Shown here: positions 8,586-16,632 of the stretch, one piece after another | Layout: each line of letters opens with the position of its first letter | Numbering within the stretch: the first letter of the stretch is position 1 | NCBI RefSeq assembly: GCF_003121585.1 | Contig: NZ_QEOO01000001.1 | Location: 186,001-250,000, forward strand | Length of the DNA stretch: 64,000 bases | Source of the DNA: Nocardioides speluncae | Lineage (GTDB): Bacteria > Actinomycetota > Actinomycetes > Propionibacteriales > Nocardioidaceae | Direction of reading: 5' to 3' | The notes under the pieces: model-generated | Seen by the model: the letters and a program-made list of their open reading frames with translations, nothing else | Database searches by the model: none | What the model was told of the DNA's origin: nothing | Translations under genes and position numbers: made by a program

Positions 8586-9310
8586 CCATCAGCGCGCTGA
8601 TCGTCGAGGACGAGCCGCCAGCCCGCGACCGGCTGCGGGAGATGCTCGCCGACCACCCGGACGTGGTGGTCACCGCCGAGGTCGGGAGCGTGCCGGCGGC
8701 GATGGCCGAGGTGGTGCGCGAGCGGCCCGACCTGATCTTCCTCGACATCGCGCTGCCCGGCGACGAAGGACTCACCCTGGTCGACCTGATCGGCCGGGGC
8801 CGCGGTGGTGGCCGGGTGCCGGCGGTGGTGTGCGTGACGGCGTACGCCGACCATGCGGTGCGCGCCTTCGACGCTGCCGTCGTCGACTACCTGCTGAAGC
8901 CGTTCTCGCGGGAGCGGCTGGCCGACTCGCTGGCCAGGGTCCGCGAGCATCTCCGCGTCGGCGCTGCCGAGCCGTCGCGGGCGGTCCGGCGGTTGCCGAT
9001 CCCGGTGTCGGGTGGCGTCCGGTTCCTCGACGTACGCCGGATCGACAGCGTGCGCGCGGAGCGCAACTACGTGCGCGTCCTCGCCGGCGACCAGCGGTTC
9101 CTGGTGCGGATGACGATGAAGCAGGTCGAGGACCGGCTGCCCGCCGAGGAGTTCGTGCGGGTGAACCGGTCGCTGATCGTGCAGCTGGACCGGGTGGTGG
9201 AGATGCAGCCGCTCGCGCACGGCGAGGTGCAGCTCCGCCTGGCCACCGGCGAGCTGGTCGCGTCCGGCCGAACCTATGCGCCGCGGGTCCGGGAGGCGCT
9301 CGGCCTGTAG
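8582..9310 (+). CDS. LytTR-family response regulator
   Basis: 242 residues. The start is the GTG at 8582 that overlaps the kinase stop (GTGA). The receiver domain (1-120) has the acidic pair ED (10-11), phospho-acceptor D55 in FLDIALPG, and the conserved K in LLKPF. The LytTR DNA-binding domain (about 140-240) has the typical FLDVRRIDSVRAERNYV and FVRVNRSLIV blocks. It is the cognate partner of the kinase upstream. Targets are unknown; the secreted propeller gene 110 bases downstream is the nearest candidate. Confidence 0.94.
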   Translation: MTISALIVEDEPPARDRLREMLADHPDVVVTAEVGSVPAAMAEVVRERPDLIFLDIALPGDEGLTLVDLIGRGRGGGRVPAVVCVTAYADHAVRAFDAAVVDYLLKPFSRERLADSLARVREHLRVGAAEPSRAVRRLPIPVSGGVRFLDVRRIDSVRAERNYVRVLAGDQRFLVRMTMKQVEDRLPAEEFVRVNRSLIVQLDRVVEMQPLAHGEVQLRLATGELVASGRTYAPRVREALGL

Positions 9311-9420
9311 GCCGCGCCCTCGTCCCGCCGTACCACCAGGTCGTCCCAAGCCCGCCCGGCGGTGCCGCCGATCGCCACCAGGCTGACCTCGACAAGCCCA
9401 CCACCGTTGGAGGTCACCCC

Positions 9421-10329
9421 GTGCGAATCGCCACCCTCGCCGTCGCCGCGCTCGCCGCGCTGGCACCGCTCGCCATGCCGTGGACCGGCGAGGCCCAGGA
9501 GGACTGCCCGGTCGAGCCGGAGCTGTTCGCGCCCGGGGTCATCTCCGGGCCGAAGGAGGAGTACCGGATCACGTTCACGCCGGACGGCCGGACGGCGTAC
9601 TTTGCCCGCGCCGACGTGAGCTTCCTGGAGTCCCGCGAGGCGACCATCCTGGTCACCCGCAAGACCCGGAACGGCTGGACCGAGCCGGAGCCGGCGTCGT
9701 TCTCCGGCACCTACCCGGACATCGACCCGGTCATCACCCCGGACGGCAAGCACCTCTACTTCTCCTCGATCCGGCCGGTCGACGGCGAGCCGCGCACCGA
9801 TGTCGACGTCTGGGTCGTCGACCTGCGCCGTGATGGCACCTGGGGCGAGCCGCGGCACCTCGGTGCGGTCAACCGGCCCGACAGCGACGAGCTCTACCCG
9901 ACCGTGGCGCGGGACGGACGGCTGTACGTCGGCAGCGACCGGGCCGGCGGCCTCGGCGGCTGGGACATCTGGACCGCCGTACCCGACGGCCGCGGCGGCC
10001 ACCGCGAGGCCACCAACGTCGGCGCTCCGGTGAACTCGGCCGACTGGGAGTTCAACCCGGCGCTCACCCCGAGCGGCCGCAAGCTGGTCTTCTCCCGGCT
10101 GGGCTTCACCCCTGACGGCGGGGTCGAGCCGCCGTGGAGCGACCTGTACGCCGCCCGCCGTACCTCGACCGGCTTCGCCCAGCCCGACAAGGTCGCGATC
10201 AGCACCGAGGACTACTGGGAGTTCCACGCCTCCTTCTCCGCCGACGGCGAGTGGCTCTACTGGATCCGCGTGGACGACAACGGCGGCGACTTCTACCGCG
10301 TCCCCACCTGGAGCGACGCCCTCTCCTAG
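9421..10329 (+). CDS. Secreted beta-propeller (PD40/TolB-like) protein
   Basis: 302 residues from GTG 9421, chosen because TTGGAGG lies seven bases upstream and the next codons encode a signal peptide (VRIATLAVAALAALAPLAMP, cleavage near 25). The mature part has about five WD40-like PD40 repeats: YRITFTPDGRTAYFARAD, IDPVITPDGKHLYFSS, YPTVARDGRLYVGSDR, FNPALTPSGRKLVFSR, FHASFSADGEWLYWIR. Such propellers bind partners or ligands; no hydrolase motif is visible. It may belong to the regulon of the LytTR pair upstream (position only). Confidence 0.85.
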   Translation: MRIATLAVAALAALAPLAMPWTGEAQEDCPVEPELFAPGVISGPKEEYRITFTPDGRTAYFARADVSFLESREATILVTRKTRNGWTEPEPASFSGTYPDIDPVITPDGKHLYFSSIRPVDGEPRTDVDVWVVDLRRDGTWGEPRHLGAVNRPDSDELYPTVARDGRLYVGSDRAGGLGGWDIWTAVPDGRGGHREATNVGAPVNSADWEFNPALTPSGRKLVFSRLGFTPDGGVEPPWSDLYAARRTSTGFAQPDKVAISTEDYWEFHASFSADGEWLYWIRVDDNGGDFYRVPTWSDALS

Positions 10330-10333
10330 GGCC

Positions 10334-10410
10334 AGGCCCAGATAGTCCAGAACGTTTGACATCACTTTTCGCCGTAAGAGGGTGTCAAACGTTCTGGACT
10401 ATCCGGGCCT
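10334..10410. terminator. 77-base hairpin with 28-base arms
   Basis: Arms 10334-10361 and 10383-10410 are complementary with a single mismatch and contain AGTCCAGAACGTTTGACA and its complement; the loop is 21 bases. It starts five bases after the propeller gene stop and ends nine bases before the MarR operator. Most simply it is a transcription terminator, but the arms are far longer than a terminator needs. Confidence 0.6.
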
Positions 10411-10418
10411 CACGCAAT

Positions 10419-10432
10419 TAGTTCCCAAACTA
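10419..10432. promoter_or_regulatory. Probable MarR operator
   Basis: TAGTT-CCCA-AACTA is a perfect inverted repeat 22 bases before the MarR ATG. Operators of MarR proteins are typically such short TAGTT/AACTA palindromes overlapping their own promoter, so autoregulation is likely. No Shine-Dalgarno sequence is visible before the gene, which fits a short or leaderless transcript. Confidence 0.6.
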
Positions 10433-10454
10433 CATAGTGAAGTATCATCACGAT

Positions 10455-10907
10455 ATGGCGAAACAAGGCAGGGAGTACGGCGGGGCGCTGGACCAGCTGC
10501 TGGAGCTGACCATGCTGCTGAGTGCGGACATGGAGCGCGGCCTGGGCGAGCTCGGGCTGACCGGGCCGCGCACCCACCTGCTGTGGGTGGTCCATCACCA
10601 GGGGCCGTCGACCCAGCGGGTGCTGGCCGATGCGCTCGGGGTCAGCGCCCGCAACATCACCGGCCTGGTCGACGCGCTGGTCGACACCGGCTTCGTCACC
10701 CGAGAGCCGCACCCGACCGACCGGCGCGCGACGCTGGTGTCGCTCACCAAGCACGGCGCCACGGTGATGACCCAGATGGCGGCCGACCACGCCGAGCTGG
10801 CCGAGGGGCTGTTCGGCGGCCTCGGCCCACGCCAGTTCGGCGCGTTCGTGACGACGATGACGACCGTGCTCGACGAGCTGCGGCGACGAGTGGAGGAGGC
10901 CCGATGA
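10455..10907 (+). CDS. MarR-family transcriptional regulator
   Basis: 150 residues from ATG 10455; an in-frame GTG at 10437 is an alternative. The winged HTH is clear: STQRVLADALGVSARNITGLVDALVDTGFV as the recognition region, then the wing EPHPTDRRATLVSLT with the DRR triad found in almost all MarR proteins. These dimers usually repress genes next to them and release DNA upon binding small phenolics or oxidants. It overlaps the next gene by four bases (ATGA), so that membrane protein is the prime regulated target, along with itself through the palindrome upstream. Confidence 0.93.
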   Translation: MAKQGREYGGALDQLLELTMLLSADMERGLGELGLTGPRTHLLWVVHHQGPSTQRVLADALGVSARNITGLVDALVDTGFVTREPHPTDRRATLVSLTKHGATVMTQMAADHAELAEGLFGGLGPRQFGAFVTTMTTVLDELRRRVEEAR

Positions 10908-11524
10908 TGGACAGGATCAAGAAGCTGGGTGGGCACGCGAGGTTCGCGGGGCGCTACGAGATCGCGATGTACGTCTCGCTCTTCCGCTGGATCGCCCGCC
11001 GTCCCGCCGTCCCGCACGGCAGCCGCCGCTTCACCTACCACAAGCTGGTCACCCCGGTGCTGGCGCTGTGGATCTTCGCGTCGGCCGCGGAGATCCCGCT
11101 GTTCCACGTGATCACGCCGTGGGCGTCAGTGCGGATCTTGCTGCTCGCGATCAGCGTGTGGGGGCTGCTCTGGATGCTCGGCTACTTCGCGAGCCTGCGC
11201 GTCTACCCGCACTCGGCCTCGGACACCACCCTCACTGTTCGCAGCGGTGCGCTGACCCGGATCGACCTGCCGTGGGAGGCGATCGAGTCGGTCAAGCAGA
11301 CCCGCCGCGACATCGAGGGCCGGTCGGCCCGGGTCGAGGACGAGACGCTGCTGCTACCGATCAACGGGCAGGTCAACGTGCTGGTCACCCTCCGCGCCGA
11401 GCGCGACCTCCGGCTGCCGCGGCGTACCGTCACCGCCACCAAGGTCGCTCTCTGGGCCGACGACCCGAAGGACCTCGTGGCCGCCGCAGCCCCGACCGCC
11501 GTTACAGGTCGATCGCGAGGTTGA
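10904..11524 (+). CDS. Membrane protein with cytosolic PH-like tail, unknown function
   Basis: 206 residues. Start ATG 10904 overlaps the MarR stop and has GAGGAGG upstream. Two to three transmembrane segments (about 45-105: LVTPVLALWIFASAAEIPLF, LLLAISVWGLLWMLGYF) precede a soluble part (110-200) whose pattern (LTVRSGALTRIDLPWEAIESV) resembles bacterial PH-like membrane domains. Function unknown; cotranscription with marR suggests a stress-induced envelope role. The 3' end overlaps the convergent GNAT gene by 23 bases. Confidence 0.8.
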   Translation: MMDRIKKLGGHARFAGRYEIAMYVSLFRWIARRPAVPHGSRRFTYHKLVTPVLALWIFASAAEIPLFHVITPWASVRILLLAISVWGLLWMLGYFASLRVYPHSASDTTLTVRSGALTRIDLPWEAIESVKQTRRDIEGRSARVEDETLLLPINGQVNVLVTLRAERDLRLPRRTVTATKVALWADDPKDLVAAAAPTAVTGRSRG

Positions 11525-12395
11525 CCCAGGTCGAGGTCGGCTCCATCCCGACCTTCTCGTAGAGCGAGAGCGCGCCGGTCCGGGTGTCGGTGGCAAGCTC
11601 GGACCGGGGCGCGCCGTGCGCCCGCCCCTGCGCGAACGCGTCGGCGAGCAGCGCCTGGGCGAGGCCGCGGTTCCGCTGGTCGGGGCGGACGGCGAGGTGG
11701 GAGACGGAGGCACAGCCCTCGGAGATCGAGAGGACCGCCGTGCCGACGACCTCGCCGTCGGGGTCGAGCGCGAGCCGCAGGTGCCACGGCTCGAAGCCGG
11801 GGCGCTCGAACACCGTGGCGCTGAAGTCTTCGAAGGAGGCTCGCTCCCGCTCCGACCACTCCAGGAACGCGTCCTCGACCACCGTGTACGCCGCCCGGTG
11901 GTCGGCCTCGCCGGCCTCGCGGATCGAGTAGCCGTCGGGCAGCGGCCGGGCAGGTACCTCGCGCCCAGCGGGCAGTTCGAGCACCCACGCCGTCCACCGC
12001 TCGCGGTAGCCCAGCGCCCGCAGCAGTACGTCGCTCGGCGAGCCGGCCGGAACCGGCTGACCGATCACGGTCGACCCGCCCGCACGGGCCCGTTCCTGCA
12101 TCCACTGGGCGAGTGCGGTGCCGATGCCGCGACCGCGGTACGCCGGGTCCACGGCCGCGTCGCCGCGGTCCGCGTCGGTCACCTCGGCGTACCCAACCAG
12201 CCGGTCGCCGTCGTACACGCCGATCGTGGAGGCGGAGACGTCGAAGCTCGGGCGCTGCCAGTCGCCGACGATGTCGGCCTCCTCGATGTGCACCTCGCCG
12301 AGGTCGTGCTTCTCCTGGGCCGCCATCACCTCGAACACCGCGGTCGACTCCGCGGGCGTGAGCGGGCGGGAGGTCAGGGGCGAAGGAAGTTCCAT
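11502..12395 (-). CDS. GNAT acetyltransferase, tandem two-domain
   Basis: 297 residues with two GNAT folds. The first (about 20-140) has the acetyl-CoA loop VDPAYRGRGIGTAL; the second (about 150-297) has VRPDQRNRGLAQALLADAF. Tandem GNATs of this kind acetylate small molecules in actinobacteria, and substrates are not predictable from sequence. It stands alone on this strand, 37 bases upstream of the HTH triplet's last gene, which follows in the opposite sense of reading (both on -). Its 3' end overlaps the convergent membrane-protein gene. Confidence 0.88.
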   Translation of the reverse strand: MELPSPLTSRPLTPAESTAVFEVMAAQEKHDLGEVHIEEADIVGDWQRPSFDVSASTIGVYDGDRLVGYAEVTDADRGDAAVDPAYRGRGIGTALAQWMQERARAGGSTVIGQPVPAGSPSDVLLRALGYRERWTAWVLELPAGREVPARPLPDGYSIREAGEADHRAAYTVVEDAFLEWSERERASFEDFSATVFERPGFEPWHLRLALDPDGEVVGTAVLSISEGCASVSHLAVRPDQRNRGLAQALLADAFAQGRAHGAPRSELATDTRTGALSLYEKVGMEPTSTWVNLAIDL

Positions 12396-12432
12396 ATCGC
12401 GATTGTGACCGTGACGGTCCGCTTGGCGCGCG

Positions 12433-13350
12433 TCATTTTCGCGGCTGGCTCGTCCGTGCCGCCTGTGCCGGGTACTCCCACCGGATCCCGTAGATGCCGG
12501 GCGCCGGATCGAGCCGGGCGAACTGGAAGGAGGTCCCGGCCGCGTCGCCGCTCAGGTCGGCCACCACGTGCTCGTCGGCGCCCGCCTCCTGCTGCCGGTA
12601 GCCCCAGCAGCGGGCGGGCCTGTGTGCGGCGTCGAAGTCGACAGTCAGCGCGAAGTCGCGGCACCCGGGCCGCACCCGCAGGTTCTGGTAGTTGGTGCCC
12701 AGCTGCGGCGGCATCACGACGGAGAACTCGACGTACGCCGTGCTGTGCGGCGGCAGCGGCGGGTCGAGCATCAGCTCGTGGGCGCACAGGCCATTGGGGA
12801 AGTCCCCGCGGAACCGGCCGGCGGTGACCCCCGTCGTCGCCACCACGGACGGCAGCTCGCCGACCCAGGGGAACCGCTGCAGGTAGAGGACCCGAGTCGC
12901 CGGCTGCGACCCGGTCCGGAGCAGGTCGCCGACGGTGACGTGTCGCGGGTTGCCCTGGGCGTCGACGCGGAGCCGCATCCGGCGCGAGACCCGCGGTGGG
13001 AGGCTGAGGTCGTCGGTGACCGCGCCGAGACGCGCGAGCAGCCGGCGTACCGCGTCGGGCTTGTTCCACAGCCGGACCGAGTCCGGCTCCGGCCGCGGGC
13101 CGCGCCGGCGTACCGGGGACGCGGCGCCCAGCAGGGCGAGAAGCTCGCCCGGCGGCAGGTCGAGCACGCTCTCCACCGCCGCGAGCGCCTCCCGGGTGGC
13201 GGCCCGGGAGGGGCGGGACAGCCCGGACTGCCAGGCGCTCAGGGAGCTGGTGCTGACCCGGGTGCCGCGCTCGGCGAGCCGGGCCACGATCTCCTCCAGG
13301 CTCAGCCCGCTGCCGTCGACGGCCGTGCGCAGTCGCTCCGCGAAGTCCAT
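12433..13350 (-). CDS. XRE-like HTH protein with conserved C-terminal domain, paralogue 3 of 3
   Basis: 305 residues. N-terminal HTH (about 4-70) with VSTSSLSAWQSGLSRP, the same recognition segment as in the two upstream paralogues. After a variable Arg-rich linker (75-95), a 200-residue domain begins near RLLARLGAVTDDL and ends with PAPGIYGIRWEYP. Shared landmarks with the paralogues include GRFRGDFPNG, LRVRPGCRDF and a CWGY/CWAY motif. The C-terminal domain is predicted beta-rich; I do not recognise a named family. Last gene of a three-gene operon, 12 bases after paralogue 2. It is the most diverged of the three. Confidence 0.82.
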   Translation of the reverse strand: MDFAERLRTAVDGSGLSLEEIVARLAERGTRVSTSSLSAWQSGLSRPSRAATREALAAVESVLDLPPGELLALLGAASPVRRRGPRPEPDSVRLWNKPDAVRRLLARLGAVTDDLSLPPRVSRRMRLRVDAQGNPRHVTVGDLLRTGSQPATRVLYLQRFPWVGELPSVVATTGVTAGRFRGDFPNGLCAHELMLDPPLPPHSTAYVEFSVVMPPQLGTNYQNLRVRPGCRDFALTVDFDAAHRPARCWGYRQQEAGADEHVVADLSGDAAGTSFQFARLDPAPGIYGIRWEYPAQAARTSQPRK

Positions 13351-13362
13351 GCTGACGCTCTC

Positions 13363-14268
13363 CTAACGAGGCTGCACTGGGCGGGCGGGCGAGAGCTCCC
13401 AGCGGATCCCGTACATGCCGGAGGCCGGGTCCAGCCGGGCGAGCTGGTACGACGTGCCGATGGCGTCGCCGGTGACCTCGTGCAGCACTCGCTCGGGGGA
13501 GTTCGGGTCGGGCGTGTGGTAGGCCCAGCAGTGCACCGGCGGCCGGCGCTCGTCGAAGTGCACATCGAGGACGACGTCCCGGCAGCCGGGCCGGACCCGG
13601 ATGCTGAGGAAGTCGGACAGGAACCGCGCCGGGTAGGCGATGGTGAAGCTCACCGCCGCGACCTCCCCGGGCTCAAGCGGGCGGTCGAGCAGGAACTCGT
13701 ACGCCGCCAGCCCGCTTGAGGGGTCCGCCCGGAACCGGTTGAGCGACACTCCGTGGCTGTGCACGACCGACGGCACCTGGTGCAGCTGCCCGTAGTCGGA
13801 CATGAAGATCAGCCGGGTCGCGGTCTGCTGCCGGCCGCGGACCAGCCCGGCCACGCTGAGCCGGAGGTGGCAGCCGTCCGGGCCGATGTGGGCGCGGAGG
13901 TGCCGGGTCAGCCGCTCGGGCTCGGACGGGTCGTCGTACACCGCGCCGAGCCGGGAGAGCAGTCGGGTGGTCACGTCGGGGTGGACCCACTTCTCGGGGC
14001 CGTCGTCGCCGCCCGACACCCGCCGGCGCTGCGTAGCTCGCTCGGGAAGCAGCGAGGCGAGGGAGCAGGGCGCGACGCCGAGTATCTCCTCCAGGTCGGT
14101 GACGGCGAGCAGGGACGCCGCGCGCACCGGCCGGGATAGCCCGGACTGCCAGGCGCTCAGCGAGCTGGTGCTGACCTTGCGGCCGCGCTCGGTGAGCCGC
14201 TCCGCGAGCTCCTCCAGGCTCAGCCCACTCACGGCGATGGCGGCGCGCAGCCCTTCGGCGAAGTTCAT
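13363..14268 (-). CDS. XRE-like HTH protein with conserved C-terminal domain, paralogue 2 of 3
   Basis: 301 residues from ATG 14268 (MNFAEGLRAAIAVSGLSLEE); the frame runs on upstream through the next gene but that is out-of-frame shadow. Same build as its neighbours: HTH 5-70 (KVSTSSLSAWQSGLSRPVRA), linker, then the C-terminal domain with LSRLGAVYDDPSEPERL, LSIRVRPGCRDVVLDVHFD, CWAY and SGMYGIRWELSP. It starts eight bases after paralogue 1 ends, so the trio is one transcript. Probably a DNA-binding regulator whose C-terminal domain senses or oligomerises; ligand unknown. Confidence 0.82.
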   Translation of the reverse strand: MNFAEGLRAAIAVSGLSLEELAERLTERGRKVSTSSLSAWQSGLSRPVRAASLLAVTDLEEILGVAPCSLASLLPERATQRRRVSGGDDGPEKWVHPDVTTRLLSRLGAVYDDPSEPERLTRHLRAHIGPDGCHLRLSVAGLVRGRQQTATRLIFMSDYGQLHQVPSVVHSHGVSLNRFRADPSSGLAAYEFLLDRPLEPGEVAAVSFTIAYPARFLSDFLSIRVRPGCRDVVLDVHFDERRPPVHCWAYHTPDPNSPERVLHEVTGDAIGTSYQLARLDPASGMYGIRWELSPARPVQPR

Positions 14269-14276
14269 GGCGGCGG

Positions 14277-15182
14277 CTATCGGGACTGCTGGGTGGACTC
14301 GGGTGGGAACTCCCACCGGATGCCGTGGGTGCCGGGGCCGGGGTCCAGCCGGACCAGCTGGAACGCCGTACCGTCGCGGCCGCCGTCGAGCTCGTGCAGG
14401 ACCCGTTCCTCGCCCTGGGGGTCGATCTGGTGGTAGGCCCAGCAGCGGCTGGGGAGTCGCGCCGGGTCGAAGTGCACGTCCAGGATGATGTCGCGGTAGT
14501 GGTGCCGGTTGCGGGCGCTGATGAAGTTCGACTGGAACCGAGGCGGGTAGGCGATCGTGAAGCCGACCGACGCCACCTCGCCGTGGGCGAGCGGCCGGTC
14601 CAGCAGGAACTCCTGAACGGTGATCCCGTGGTCGGACTCTCCCCGGAACCGGTTGAGGGTCAGGCCGTGGGTGTGGACGACGGCCGGCACCTGCGGCAGC
14701 GACCCGTGGAAGGAGAAGAAGAACAGCCGGGTCGAGGGCTGCCGCCGGCCGCGCACCAGCCCGCTGACGGTGAGCCGGCGGTGGCTGCCATCGGCGGCGA
14801 TCTGGACCCGCAGGTGCCGGGAGAGGCGCTCCGGCTCCGCGGGATCGTCGTACACCGCGCCCATCTTGGCGAGCAGCCGGTCGAACACCTCGCGGTAGTC
14901 CCAGACGCCGGCGTCCCGGGTCTTGTCGTCGGCCCGGCGTCGGCGCGGCTCCTGCTCGGTCAGAAGCGCGGCCAGCGAGCCGGGAGCGACGCCGAGCACC
15001 ACCTCCAGGTCGGAGAGGGCCCGCAGGGATGCCGCGCGTACCGGCCGCGACAGGCCCGACTGCCACGCGCTCAAGGAGCTAGTGCTGACCCCCTGGCCGT
15101 CCTTGCCAAGACGCTCCGCCAGCTCTTCCAGGCTCAGTCCACTGGCGGCGATGGCCGCGCGCAGCCCGTCGGGGAATTCCAC
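14277..15182 (-). CDS. XRE-like HTH protein with conserved C-terminal domain, paralogue 1 of 3
   Basis: 301 residues, GTG start at 15182. A TACACT-type -10 box lies about 10 bases upstream on this strand and there is no Shine-Dalgarno, so the mRNA is probably leaderless. HTH at about 4-70 (GVSTSSLSAWQSGLSRPVRA) and the shared C-terminal domain (LAKMGAVYDDPAEPERLSRH, GLTLNRFRGESDHG, CWAYHQIDPQGEERVL, GIRWEFPP). First gene of the triplet, divergent from tryptophanase with 50 bases between starts. The arrangement makes the tryptophanase promoter an obvious candidate target. Confidence 0.82.
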   Translation of the reverse strand: MEFPDGLRAAIAASGLSLEELAERLGKDGQGVSTSSLSAWQSGLSRPVRAASLRALSDLEVVLGVAPGSLAALLTEQEPRRRRADDKTRDAGVWDYREVFDRLLAKMGAVYDDPAEPERLSRHLRVQIAADGSHRRLTVSGLVRGRRQPSTRLFFFSFHGSLPQVPAVVHTHGLTLNRFRGESDHGITVQEFLLDRPLAHGEVASVGFTIAYPPRFQSNFISARNRHHYRDIILDVHFDPARLPSRCWAYHQIDPQGEERVLHELDGGRDGTAFQLVRLDPGPGTHGIRWEFPPESTQQSR

Positions 15183-15232
15183 AAGTTCGGGAGTGTATGT
15201 GGCGAATGCTGCCCGGCATAGTGTTGACGCTC

Positions 15233-16615
15233 GTGAGCGAGCCTTCGTTTAAGACCATCATCGAGCCGTTCCGCATCCACAGCGTGGAGCCGATGCGGAT
15301 GACCACCCGTGCTGAGCGCGAGGAGAAGCTGGCGAAAGCGGCGTACAACCTGTTCGCGCTGCACTCCGACGACGTGCTGATCGACCTGCTCACCGACTCC
15401 GGTACGGGCGCCATGTCGACCGAGCAGTGGGCGGCCCTGCAGCGCGGCAACGAGGCGTACGCCGGGGCACCGTCGTGGTTCCGGTTCCGGGACGCGGTCC
15501 ACGACCTCTTCCCGTTCACCCACCTGCTGCCGACCCATCAGGGCAGGGCGGCGGAGAAGATCCTGTTCACCGTGGTCGGCGGGCCCGGCCAGGTGATCCC
15601 GAACAACACCCACTTCGACACCACCCGCGCCAACATCGAGTTCACCGGCGCCGAGGCCGTCGACCTGGTGATCCCGGAGGGCAAGGAGCCGGCCTCGCGA
15701 CACCCGTTCAAGGGCAACATGGACGTCGCCGCGCTGCGCTCGCTGTTGGAGACCCGCAGCGCCGACGTACCGCTGGTGCTGATGACGATCACCAACAACT
15801 CCGGCGGCGGGCAGCCGGTGTCGCTGGCCAACCTGCGCGAGGTCCGGGCGGTGTGCGAGGAGTTCGGCAAGCCTTTGTTCCTCGACGCCTGCCGGTTCGC
15901 CGAGAATGCGTGGTTCATCAAGACCCGCGAGGAGGGGTACGCCGACACTCCGGTCGCCGACATCGTCCGCGAGATCGCGGCGCTGGCCGACGGGATGACG
16001 ATGTCGGCGAAGAAGGACCCGCTCGGCAACATCGGCGGCTGGCTGGCCCTCAACGACGACGAGCTGGCGGTGCAGTGCCGCAACCTCGGCATCCTCACCG
16101 AGGGTTTCCCCACGTACGGCGGCCTCGCCGGCCGCGACCTCGAGGCGCTGGCCGTCGGCGTCCACGAGGCCATCGACGAGGACTACCTGCGCTACCGGAT
16201 CCAGTCCACGTCGTACCTCGGCGAGGCGCTGGAGGCGGCCGGCGTCCCGGTCGTCGTGCCGTTCGGTGGCCACGCGATCTTCCTCGACGCCCGGGCGCTG
16301 CTGTCCCACCTCGGCCCGCTCGACTACCCCGGCCAGGCGCTGGCCTGCGCGCTGTACGTTGAGGGCGGGGTGCGGTCCTGCGAGATCGGCCAGGTGATGT
16401 TCGGGCTCGGCGCCGACGGCGTCGAGCGGGAGGCGCCGATGGACCTGGTCCGGCTGGCGATCCCGCGGCGTACCTATACCCAGTCGCACATCGACTACGT
16501 GATCGAGGTGGTGACCCGGGTGCACGCCCGCCGTGACTCGATCTCCGGGATGACCATCACCTCACAGCCACCGCAGCTACGCCACTTCACCGCCACCTTC
16601 GCGCCGATCTCCTGA
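15233..16615 (+). CDS. tnaA: Tryptophanase (tryptophan indole-lyase)
   Basis: 460 residues from GTG 15233; the frame is open slightly further (15197) but that would enter the divergent promoter. PLP fold-type I beta-eliminating lyase: FLDACRFAENAWFI, then MTMSAKKDPLGNIGG with the Schiff-base lysine near residue 261 in the SAKKD motif of tryptophanases. The closely related tyrosine phenol-lyases have SGKKD, so tryptophanase is preferred, though the NIGG that follows is TPL-like. It would split tryptophan to indole, pyruvate and ammonia. No tnaC/tnaB-like gene is adjacent; the sigma factor gene follows after 17 bases. Confidence 0.88.
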   Translation: MSEPSFKTIIEPFRIHSVEPMRMTTRAEREEKLAKAAYNLFALHSDDVLIDLLTDSGTGAMSTEQWAALQRGNEAYAGAPSWFRFRDAVHDLFPFTHLLPTHQGRAAEKILFTVVGGPGQVIPNNTHFDTTRANIEFTGAEAVDLVIPEGKEPASRHPFKGNMDVAALRSLLETRSADVPLVLMTITNNSGGGQPVSLANLREVRAVCEEFGKPLFLDACRFAENAWFIKTREEGYADTPVADIVREIAALADGMTMSAKKDPLGNIGGWLALNDDELAVQCRNLGILTEGFPTYGGLAGRDLEALAVGVHEAIDEDYLRYRIQSTSYLGEALEAAGVPVVVPFGGHAIFLDARALLSHLGPLDYPGQALACALYVEGGVRSCEIGQVMFGLGADGVEREAPMDLVRLAIPRRTYTQSHIDYVIEVVTRVHARRDSISGMTITSQPPQLRHFTATFAPIS

Positions 16616-16632
16616 CCGACATACTGGCGACT

